From contig LLCB01000114.1 in the NCBI GenBank assembly GCA_001414345.1, positions 102,455 to 166,454 of the forward strand: a stretch of 64,000 nt of DNA. The letters run 5' to 3'. This DNA is from Hymenoscyphus infarciens (lineage: Eukaryota; Ascomycota; Leotiomycetes; Helotiales; Helotiaceae). Within the stretch, counting starts at the first letter, position 1. Every line of letters starts with the position of its first letter. The notes beneath the pieces are model-generated. The model was not told the origin of the DNA. It did no database searches and saw only the letters and a program-made list of their open reading frames with translations. This document shows, piece after piece, positions 11,678-21,003 of this stretch. A program made the translations under genes and the position numbers.

Positions 11678-13023
11678 CTACCCAAACACCCCAGTCCAAA
11701 CAGGAACAGAAGTACCAGAAGCATCAAAAACATAGCAATACCACACCAAAGTGGCGAACAATGTACCGATGAAAAACAAAAGTGCAAAACATCCACCATA
11801 ATGAATCTTAAGTTCTCCATTTGAATCCTGAGACATCACCAAAAGATTTTGACCTAGTACAGAATATCTCCGAGATACATATCGTAGAAAAAGCAGAAAT
11901 AAAGGGACTATGAAGAAAGATACGAGGAACACATAGAGTTCTGTGTATGAAATAGCCCCAAAGAAGGTAAGGTTTGCAGCGGAATTGGCCAGCATGAGGT
12001 AGAATAAGCCGAGTGGGACGAGAAAAAGACTGACGCTTTTGACACGAAAGATGGGTCCCAGGATGGAAAGTCCAATCAGCATAGCGATTGTGACAACGAA
12101 TTGGTATTTTATTGAGGTATAGCGCCGGTAGGGGTAGGAAGGGGAGATGGTATTGGTGATTGAAGAGTTAGACGCAGATTGAGTACTCTCCAAATTGAGC
12201 GAATTCGCAAGAGGATAATACGGGGTGGTTCCAATAAGACGTAGGGGGAAGGCGCTTATTGTTCCGGAGACAACTCTGAAGACACCGTTCATCATAACAA
12301 TGTGGGTGTTCAAGGCAGTTACTGCAAGAACTCTGTCTGCCAAATCGAGGAGTTTCTCGACACGCTTATAACCCGGAGCTGTTGTGGATTGCTCGTAGCA
12401 AGGCCAGGATATGCCTCCGGTTTCTGAAATGGTGAACTTGTCTTGATTTAAGCTCGCCAAAATGATGAGGAGCTCGTTGAAGGCCCATGACAATAGAAAC
12501 ATTAACCCCCATATCTGCGCCCATGTCACGCCGCGCATAGACAAAAGCTTGATCGCTGGTGGGAGTGTTCCAAGCACGAACCATAGCCATCGGAGCCAAG
12601 TCATTCTCTCCAGTTTCTGGATCCCCTCGGTTTCGGTCTCCTTCGATTCCAATATTGGAGTGGTCTGAACTCTCACGTCTCTGCTCTCAGTGAAACGCCG
12701 GTGTAATGAGATCCCCAGAGCTTCTGTGAATGATAAACCCTGGTAGCCGGTCAAAATAAACATCCACATAAGAATGGACACTAAGTCTGCGAAGCAAACG
12801 AAAGGCGAGCATCGTAGATAAGTACGATAACGACTCGATAATCCACACACTCGTCCACCCGGTTGTGACATGGCATTTATGGCCAGAGGTACCAGAGTCC
12901 AGAAAATGGTTTGCCAGGAGACATGAGGCAAGGCGGTTGCTGCTTATCGTAAATTAGAATCGCAGTTGAACCCGGTGAAGAGAAACAAAACTTACAATCT
13001 GCGGGAGGAATTGAAGTTTCCAT
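11678..13023 (-). CDS. Multi-pass membrane protein of unknown function, 429 aa
   Basis: A 28-nt first exon (12996-13023, METSIPPAD) is spliced through a 56-nt GTAAGT...CAG intron to a long exon (11678-12939), giving 429 residues. I see about eight to nine hydrophobic segments: the N-terminus (IFWTLVPLAINAM), FADLVSILMWMFILTGY, two around residues 125-180, one near the middle (HIVMMNGVFRVVSGTI), a closely packed group in the C-terminal third (FVVTIAMLIGLSILGPIF onward), and a last one (FALLFFIGTLFATLVWY). A charged, acidic loop (SRDVRVQTTPILESKETETE) links segments. No transporter or enzyme signature is apparent, so function is unassigned; it resembles lineage-restricted fungal membrane proteins. 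Confidence 0.72.
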
Positions 13024-13737
13024 TTCAGCAACTTGTTACGATTGTAGGTGGAGAAGCTCCTGAACGAAAGAAATGTGCCAACTGCTGCCTTTTGAGGTAG
13101 CTTGAGGGTAGTTATCTTGAGGCTTCTCCCGAGGCTCCCTGGGCTCCCTGGGCTCTGAGACAGTGGCTTTACTCAGCCACCGAAAAAGCAAAGCCCGAAA
13201 ACGTGATCACAGGTATAGAAGGAGAAACCATTAACACACTTAATTTGAACCAGCTTCTATCTCAATAGAAAGCTTCTCACACGTTTTGTTTAACAAACAC
13301 GGTAATTCTTGCTGTTAGCGCCACCAGGGACTACCGGAATTCGTAGTCTCGAAGCACTTACCCTTCAACAGTTGTCCAAACTCTCCTGGAACAAAATGTT
13401 CGAGCCTTTGGGGATAATAGAGTCGATTTATTGGGCAATGGAAGGAGTAGAGGAGAGGAGAGTTGCTCTAATATTCACCAGTCACGAATTCCAGCCTCCC
13501 CTGGTGGCGGCTCATCTTGAAATGCGCTCGCTTAGACGGAGACTTCCATTCTTCTAAGAACATCATTCACTGAAACAATAGGAACATAACTGCATGCTAG
13601 GCGAGGTGAGGATGGGAATGATTGTCAAGTCTCGATCGAGTGTTGAGATAGTTGCTAACATATTTCCAACATTCTTCATCATCCAACAAAAAGACAACAA
13701 GAAAAAAATAACAGCGCACTCTTCCAACTCTAGCAGC
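13024..13737. other. Intergenic, nothing recognised
   Basis: Divergent upstream region between the membrane-protein gene and the PAQR relic. A short GC-rich duplication (GGCTCCCTGGGCTCCCTGGG) lies near 13131-13150. An 82-codon plus-strand frame at 13309-13557 has no recognisable features. Confidence 0.4.
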
Positions 13738-15042
13738 TAAGACATAAAAACAACGATCGCAAAAAAGCGGCTCGAGGAGGCGACAAGACTCATTATCAAA
13801 GCAGAGTCATCGTAAGTCGCTTAAGAAATTTAAGATACACCTTCACTAACTCAAGCCCTAGGTGAAGAAAGACAATGATCTAGTAGGATGGCAAGATCTG
13901 TGTAAGTATACCCTGAGAAACCTACCAAGTTTCCATGGCTTCACAATGTCTAGGCGAATGGCAAAGGCAGCTACTTCCTCCATCCCGAATCTTCAAACCT
14001 TTCCGATTCATGTCCTAGAGACAATGAGTATTTGTTGACGGGGTACCGGTGTTAAAATTATATTCAGAAGTAAGGACCAAAATCTGACGTTTACTTAAGA
14101 CGAGCCTCAAATTCTCTCTCCCCGTCAACACAAAGCATATTCAGGTTGTATAACGAAACGAGTAAGTCCGAAATTCTTGTTGTCATAGAAGCCCATGGAC
14201 CAATAGACTAACATATTAAAGTAAATATATAGTCTCACCTCCTCAGAGCCTTCCTTTTCGCGGCTTTCCTCGCTTATTCAATCTTTGAAACTGCCCATGA
14301 CAGCAAAAAAGACAGACTCGCACTTGCAACCTTCATATCCGGAAGTGTCATTTGCTTTAATTATTCTAGCATGTATAAACCTCTTTAGCACGAAAAGAAT
14401 GAAAGGCTAAATTGTACTCCAGTTTCCACAAATACTCAAATCACAGTAAAGTGGTCCACGGTCCAGGGAACCAGCTTGACCATCTTGGAATTGTGATTGT
14501 CATCTGGGCATCCGCAGTTCCAAGTGACTATTTTTACAGCCTGAAATTGCAATATTTAAACTGGACGATGGTAATAGTTTCCAAAACGAGGGTTGACAAT
14601 CTGTCACCTCAGCCATCGGTCGCGGGATATTCATCAGGCGACTAATTTTCCGAACATCAAAATATCGATCATTCCGTTCTATTACATATGGACTCCTGGG
14701 AGTTTCTATATTCATCCCCGCAGACCATGGAGTGATGGTGAATGGTGGTTGGAAGAGACAGAATGAACATATGTCACTGACATACTTCATGAGACTGGGA
14801 TCTTGAACGGAACCGGTACAGTGATTTATGCTGCGCGTATTCCAGAAAGATGGTACCCTCGTCGATATGATATCTATGGTTCTAGCCATCAGATCAAGCA
14901 TGTTTTAGTTATATGCGGTGCTCTGTCGTATACGATTGGGCTCGTGAAAGCAACGAGGTATTGGGAAGAACTGAAGAAGTCGGAAGGAGGTCCTTGTGCC
15001 TCAAATCTGGAGTTTGGGGGTATGAGAGAAGGCAGCGACTAA
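13738..15042 (+). pseudogene. Broken PAQR / adiponectin-receptor-like gene
   Basis: Exons on the plus strand rebuild the landmarks of the PAQR (AdipoR/haemolysin III, yeast Izh) seven-helix family: EWQRDNEYLLTGYR, RLYNETINI followed by SHLLRAFLFAAF, FHKYSNHSKVVH and LDHLGIVIVIWAS, then GTGTVIYAARIPERWYPRRYD with GSSHQIKHVLV. Those His/Ser/Asp positions form the family's metal site. Most splice sites are usable, including a GC-AG intron at 13967-14018. Lesions: an in-frame TAG at 14230-14232 where the family has Tyr between NI and SHLL, a frameshift near 14790-14806 (the frame ending MRLGS is replaced by the one starting GILNGTG), and no convincing start codon. Intact members act in sterol, lipid and zinc homeostasis at membranes. 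The small number of lesions suggests recent loss or a sequencing problem. Confidence 0.8.
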
Positions 15043-15975
15043 GGATATAGTGACATTGAGGGGAATAAAGTGGGAAAGAAATTGAGTCAATATTACTCCC
15101 AGAAAAAAAGATGCTATTCTCAAGAAACAAAGCGTGCCTCTTTTTGCTTCGACTTCGGTTGGCCGAAGCTTCACCATGGTTGGTGTGGAGACAGAAACAA
15201 AAGAACAGAAGGCCCTTTTGTTTAAAAGAACAGGATGATCGTATTCCTGCCACCATTGATGGTTGTGTTGGTTGGACTATACGAGAAGGGTCCACTGCGG
15301 CGGGTCACGGGGAGCACTCTGCCCCTGGCGATTTTCTTCAGGGGCTCGTGGGGTCTTCGGCTGTCGCAATTTTCTGGTCGACAACAACAACTTTCTCGCA
15401 ACAACATCATCTATTGCTTCTCAACATCACCCGTTACCAACACCTTGCTCTAAGGAACTTAATGTAGAGATGGGAACAATAATAGTCATATATTCTAGTT
15501 CCCGCCTGAAGGATTGTCTGCCTCGAAATAGACGTTTCAAAGTTTCCGGTGGCTGCCACAGCCACATATAAACGACCAACAACCATAAGCACCATAAGCG
15601 GTGTCCCCAGCGCAGTAAGGCGTGCGTCAACTCTGCCCTATCGGCTCTGACCACTACCACATGCGCTAAGAGAAGGGCACCACAAGCGCAGTAATATTTA
15701 GCAACAGGGCTGACTGTGTCCTTCACACCAAGCTTCAGGATTCTCTCCGTCGTCAGCCACTGTTCGCCCCACTGTCACCGCCGTATTTAAGAACGCCTGA
15801 ATGTGAGTAAGAACAAGTGTTCCATATATACAGTTGGTTTGTTCGCGATTGCGGGTCTTTTTCATTCCTTCAAAAGTGTTTTGATCTCTTCCTTCTGTCT
15901 CGTCTTTTCCCTTTCCTTTTCCTTGTTCGTTCGTCCTCGAAACAGAACCTGTCACTCGTCATCTTTTCTTTCATC
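15043..15975. other. Intergenic / upstream region
   Basis: No coding signal is supported. The last 130 bases before 15976 are strongly pyrimidine-rich (TTTTCCCTTTCCTTTTCC and similar), a typical fungal core promoter/leader for the downstream surface-protein gene. Confidence 0.45.
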
Positions 15976-17045
15976 ATGTTTTTCTCATTAGAACTGTTGT
16001 TGCTTTCCTTGCCATTTATGACTTCATATGCTGCGGCACAGTCAATTCCCCTGAAGTTTCTCTATCCTGTGCCCGGGAAGTTCAACTACGAGTTTGTGGA
16101 TGGCGACAAGGCGATAGTGGAATGGACACCTCGAATTCAACTTTCACAAGTACTTTTGAATTGTAGCTCGTCGGCGATATTCAACGGGGCAACGGACTCA
16201 GAAATCGAGTTTTTAAATGCGAAATCTGGCGTGTTATACCATGTGAGGCAGACTGAGGACGATGGGTGAGCATGTTCCTTTGAATAAATTGATCCTTCAT
16301 AAGCTAATGATGAAGTAGAGACAGTAGATCTTGTACATTTTGTGCTGGTCCAGATTCTCAAACATGTAGTGGTGTCTTTCGCCTGACGCCACGGACAAAA
16401 GGACTCGTCCCAAAAGTTTGGACTTTGGATGGCAACAATACCAGCAATCCAAGTCGTTCCTCATCATGGAAGCCGTCTTCTATCGTCTCCTCAACTACGT
16501 CCTTGTACAGTTCAGCAACAATTATTCCAATTTCATCGCGCAACACCTCAAGTTCCTACCCAACCCCCCGACCATCGTCGAACAACTCAACCACACCTTC
16601 ATCACCCACCTTCACACTCACAAACCAAACCTCAACTTCATCAACCTCCCCAACACCAACATTCCCCCTCCCCTACGGCTACCGCAACACCTCCGCCACC
16701 TCGTGGAATCTCACCTCCCTCCCTCCCTCCTTCTCCCTGCCCACCGCCTCACCCCTCCCCACCAAAATCATCATAGACACATCGTCGAGTCCTTCCGCAG
16801 GGGCCCCCTACACAACGATCACGGCCTCCCTTCAAGGCTGGAACGCAACAGCCTTCAACGCCAACGGAAACGGAGCTACTACGATCGTCATCTCCGTTAC
16901 TCCATCCACCAGAGTTGCTCCTACAGCTTCTATTGTGAGTTTACCAAGTGCTACTCCTACTCCGTCTGCGGGGTGGAGGACTAGTGTTGATTTTATGATG
17001 GTGGGGTTGGGGTTTTTGGCGGTGGGAGTTTTTCTGTGTTTGTAA
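15976..17045 (+). CDS. Ser/Thr-rich surface protein, probable GPI or TM anchor, 338 aa
   Basis: Two exons (15976-16265 and 16319-17045) joined by a GTGAGC...TAG intron encode 338 residues. A signal peptide (MFFSLELLLLSLPFMTSYAAA) leads into a domain of about 120 residues with five cysteines (NCSSS, CTFCAG, TCSG), resembling a small beta-rich ectodomain. From about residue 130 a long Ser/Thr/Pro/Asn-rich stalk with many NTS/NTT sequons follows. The C-terminus ends in a hydrophobic tail (MMVGLGFLAVGVFLCL) with almost nothing after it, as in GPI-anchor signals. A cell-wall or plasma-membrane mucin-like role is likely; the ectodomain is not recognised. The upstream in-frame ATG at 15817 was rejected because it would bury the signal peptide. 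Confidence 0.72.
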
Positions 17046-17275
17046 ACGGGTGGGGATAAGGAAATGGGCAATAGGTAGTGGGTATTCGTGGTTCTTTTCC
17101 GAGCATTGTTTTGAGCGTTGCATTCATGGTGTTCTTTGGGCATGGGAATCTGATTTTGAGCATTGGGTTCTTGGAGTTTTAAGTTATTGATACCCGGCAC
17201 CCGAGATGGGTTTCATTTTGCATATATGGGGTTGGACTCGAGAGTCGAGATATATAGTCATCACGAATTATACCG

Positions 17276-17715
17276 CAACAGTCCGAGTCACTACTCTGTG
17301 CGCACAGGCCAGAATCGTTGAAAAACACACCTAAATCTACCCACTTCCTCTGCTAATTATACAACAACGCTATTATATATTTATATGAAAATAAAAGTAG
17401 AGACTTAGGTAACTAGGTGCTTTAGTTTGCCTAAGATTTTTCTATGTTAGAGTAACATATAGTATATGTTATATATAGCTCTTAGTAAATTTACTAGTGA
17501 AATAAAAGTCTTTAAGATTATATATATAGCTTATAGCTTATAACTAAAAACTTAGTTAGGAAAGTGTTCTTCTTATAAAGTTTTATATATCTAGCCCTTA
17601 TTAAAATATGTTCTACTATATATTCATTAAGTTCTAAAACTATAAAGAGGGTGACTTTTAGTATGTTTTTCAGTGATTCTAGCCTATGCGCACGGAGTAG
17701 TGACTCGGACTGTTG
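17276..17715. mobile_element. 440-bp TIR element with AT-rich, RIP-like interior
   Basis: The ends are long inverted repeats of about 55-60 bp: the left begins CAACAGTCCGAGTCACTACT at 17276, and the reverse complement of the right end (to 17715) begins identically and continues with scattered C/T and G/A differences. The interior (about 17345-17660) is A/T-rich and poor in CpA/TpG. This is a non-autonomous DNA-transposon-like element. ACCG occurs on both flanks, but I cannot fix a target duplication, so the superfamily is unassigned. Confidence 0.7.
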
Positions 17716-17892
17716 ACCGCATACCATTTTCCATTTGTGATTTCTGTGAATCTCAACGAACGTAACTGTTGCTGCTCCTTCTTTCCTCCACTAGCGGCGG
17801 TTACCACTCGAATGTGTACGGCAGTGGTGCTCCACTCGTTTCCGGAGTCAGTTTTCAGAAGATGGCACATGGATTCTGAGATAATAGAACAA

Positions 17893-18395
17893 CTATCGGT
17901 GGGTCACCTACCATCAGCCATTCTCAATTTTGGACAATTCGTAGGTGACCTACAAATTGCCAGACTTCTCTCAAAAACCTCTCTTGACAAGACTGCTCGT
18001 GGGCTACCTCGGAATTGTAAATATTTTCTCGAATTGTTTTTGTTGCAGCTACTTCTGGGTTACCCACGGATAGCGTAGCGACCGAATCTTTCTTACTGGG
18101 CTATTCGTAGGTCACCTACAAATAGCAGGTGTTTTTTAAAGCGGCTATTGGTAAGTCACCTACCAATTGACCTATCCCCCTATCTTCTTCTGATTCTTTT
18201 GTTTTGTTCTGGGGTACGCTGTAATACTACATTTGAAAACTGTAAAAGCGGATGAATATCATATACTTCTAGTGTCGTTTTGGATTCAAACAACAGTCGA
18301 GTGAGTACTTTCGTGTCCGGACTATTCGTAGGTTACCTACAAACAGCCATTGGGTTTTAGCACGGCTGTTAGTAAGTCACCTACCTACTGATAGG
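17893..18395. repeat. Cluster of GTAGGTNACCTAC palindromes (three units)
   Basis: Perfect 13-bp odd palindromes GTAGGT-N-ACCTAC occur at 17941-17953, 18107-18119 and 18328-18340, each flanked by ATTC/CAAA-like bases that extend the symmetry. Each is paired 30-45 bp away with a second, imperfect palindrome (17898-17912, 18148-18166, 18370-18389). Units 2 and 3 are in the same orientation and about 221 bp apart, with diverged but alignable spacers (CTTCCCCCTA-like then TACTAC-like words), suggesting an old tandem duplication; unit 1 is inverted. Confidence 0.65.
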
Positions 18396-19164
18396 TTTCC
18401 TTCCCCCTAACATTTCTTATTTCTCATTGTTTTATTTTAAGCTCTCACATTTGCAATACTACTTTTTTCAAGAAGATATTAAGTATTGTGATTCCCAAGT
18501 AGTTCGTCCCGTTCTATCATTTCTCTTACAGCAAATAGATTCATCTGTTCAACATCATTCCGCTGCAAGAACCAGGATTTTCAAAAAATAAAAAAAAATA
18601 AAAAAAAAAAAACGTCTGGAGTCTTCCCATACAATCGAATTGATTCTGATTCAAAGAGGTTGGGATTGAGTTAGGATTATCTTTATTATCCTACTCGCAA
18701 TGGATTGTAAAAGCGGCAGTAAATACTGATTCAGGCCTTGGACGGAAGGGAGCAAGGTCGTTTCTTCCCTCTGAACTCGACCGACGCGGCCTCCACCTCC
18801 CGCTATCACTGCATCTAGAGTACAAACCTAACCCCCTCCGTTAACCGGGTGGGGGAAAGGGATATCTCTACCCTCATTTCGTCTAATTCTTTGTGAGTAA
18901 GCTGAGAGTAAGCCGCTATCACGTTTGGGGGCCAAATGGCAGCAATGAGCCACCAGTAAGCTACCAGTAAGCCAACCCATTAACCGATAATTCTTCTCCT
19001 CGATGAAAAGTCCAAGATATTTCGAGGAGAGGTTATTCTAACACTTCCTCATTTTTCTCATCTTAGCTAGGGGAGTGTTGCTATTGCCATTTCATCATAC
19101 CGAGTCGCACAAGCTGTAGCAAGGCAAGTTCCACTCTGCCACCCACCCTATCAACATCAATAAG
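18396..19164. other. Intergenic with A-rich tract
   Basis: Contains an A-rich run at about 18585-18612 and repeated AGTAAGC words around 18895-18975. It leads to the 3' end of the minus-strand SPO11 gene. No gene is seen. Confidence 0.45.
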
Positions 19165-20778
19165 TCACATTTTATCCTTCTTAATATTCTCCTTCAATCT
19201 CCAATCAAGCCATCCCCCGAGCCTCTCCCCATTTCCCAAAATCTGTATCTCAGCCTTCATATTCAACATCAACATAACCTGTAACTCCCTTCTCCACTCA
19301 CCCTCACAACCTCCCTCTTCAAACATTTCTTTCTCCAGCATCTTTCCCGCGATTCTCCGATCTCGAGGTGTCATTTTCAATAATCCTGGTACGTCTTCGT
19401 TTGCGTGTAGGAAATCGGAACTTCGAACTCCGAGCCATTGGATGGATGGTACAGCGAGATTTGACTCATGGGCGAGGGCTACGGAACCGTGTTTGTAGGT
19501 TGACATTATTCCGAGACCGTCGGGGTCGAAGTCTACGAGGGCGAAAATTGGAGTTGACGAGTGCTGGGTTGAGAGAAGGTGGAGAAATTGGCGGGTTTGG
19601 ATGTCGGGGTATCCTTTGGCCTGGAGGGAGGTTAAGGTTACTGGACAATGGGGAGGTTGCAGAGGAGGGTTACAGTGATGATGATCCCCTTTCCTGCCAA
19701 TGAGTCCTGCCAGTATTTGCTTGTTGCTAAAGTCCGGAAGGTTGCCTATGGCGAGCGTTTAGTAGGGGCGAAGACGTAAGTGAGGAAGCCATACCTCTTT
19801 TTCAATCACAAGAACCCATTCCACCTCTTCAAATTCTACTTTGCAGATATCCTTCGAATTTGGAACCAAGACACCCTATTTTTGTCAAATAATGACACGA
19901 GCAACGTGGGTGGGTTGTTGCAAACCTCGCTCTCCATGGAGTAATCAACACTCGACTCGTCTTCTCTGGTTATCGTGAAAGATCCGGCAACAAGACCTTT
20001 GGCTGCGGCAACCTTTTCGGTGTCAGAGTTGCAGTTCCCATTGGATTCAAAAGTCTTCTTTGAGCATACCACATTCAAAGCATCACGCTCTACGCCAAAT
20101 GTGTATGCGATGTCATCGACATAGCGATCAACAACAGCTTGCTTAACGAAAAGCTCGGGATCTCGATAATAAAGGTCTCTACGTTTGAGTATCAGTATGG
20201 GAGGGATAATTGCAAGAAACAAAGGCAAAAGTGGAAAATTGGTAGTGGAAAGATAAACCTCTTGGTAGTCACAATTCCGGTAACGAGCGCTTCATGGGAA
20301 AGCTCGAGAATCCGAAGTAGTATTGCTACAAGCCGTCAATTCACACCCGGCCCTGAACGAAGTTGGCCGACCCACTGAATCTTCGTGCTTCTTGTGGTGA
20401 TTTGTTGGGAAAAGTGATTGATCTTGTCTCAGGTCTCGAAGCCTTGATGGCATTATCTGTATTTTCCGATTGGGGTTTGTTCTTCAAACTAGGCCGACTC
20501 TTCAGCGGTATGACGAGCTCTTTCCCCTCGGCCAAGAGACAATCTGTGATGGCTTCGAAAATGTCCTCAATTCTTGAGATGACTGCCCCAGGTGTTTTCC
20601 GAAGGTTTCTGTACGTGTGTCCAGTCATCGGCGAGGAAAGACGCGGTATTTCCAAGGCAGGCGCGTCCTCTTCTTGAGCTGTTAGTCTATTTGGTAAGTT
20701 TGATAGCAAGTTTCCAGGCAGGTCATTTTGGGCATGTTCGCTGCCATTTATGATATCAGAGACAAGCTCAAAGTCCAT
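19165..20778 (-). CDS. spo11: SPO11 meiotic recombination protein (Topo VI A-like), 416 aa
   Basis: Seven exons (20376-20778, 20259-20325, 20070-20178, 19926-20012, 19795-19851, 19674-19745, 19165-19620) join in phase to 416 residues. SPO11 makes the programmed DNA double-strand breaks of meiosis by a topoisomerase-VI-A-like tyrosine transesterification in the nucleus. Diagnostic motifs: ITFPNKSPQEARRF, LLRILELSHEALVTGIVTTK, then KRDLYYRDPELF holding the catalytic tyrosine region, VDRYVDDIAYTFGVERDALN and VAAAKGLVAG (5Y-CAP/WHD), and in the TOPRIM domain VLVIEKEATFRTL, GKGIIITAKGYPD and ALVDFDPDGLGIMSTYK, with the metal-binding Glu and DxD intact. C-terminal LKMTPRDRRIAGKML is typical. Several introns are short, and the one after LNV (20013-20069) is a multiple of three without an in-frame stop, so retention is possible. 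Divergent from the cyclase gene. Confidence 0.93.
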
Positions 20779-21003
20779 TTTGGGAGATTGAAAGACTTGG
20801 AGAAACGCAGGAAGTCCATCTGAATATTTCGTGAAATTGGGTGTAACCTCAAATGGTGTGAATGGTGTTGAGCCCGTTCAATCTTGAGGGTCGGCCCGCG
20901 CGGTTGATTGTCGGGTCCCTGCTGTGTTCCTGCGTAGGGCACCAGTTGATTGCTTCCCCTCGACTTCCTCTCCCCATCCTCCCCATTGACATTCTGAATC
21001 GAC
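20779..21003. promoter_or_regulatory. Shared 225-bp divergent promoter, SPO11 / oxidosqualene cyclase
   Basis: The two start codons are only 225 bp apart and point away from each other, so both promoters lie here. The cyclase side has a C/T-rich leader (CTTCCCCTCGACTTCCTCTC) just before its ATG, and a GC-rich core (GGCCCGCGCGG) lies mid-way. I saw no TATA box and no clear sterol regulatory element. Confidence 0.6.
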
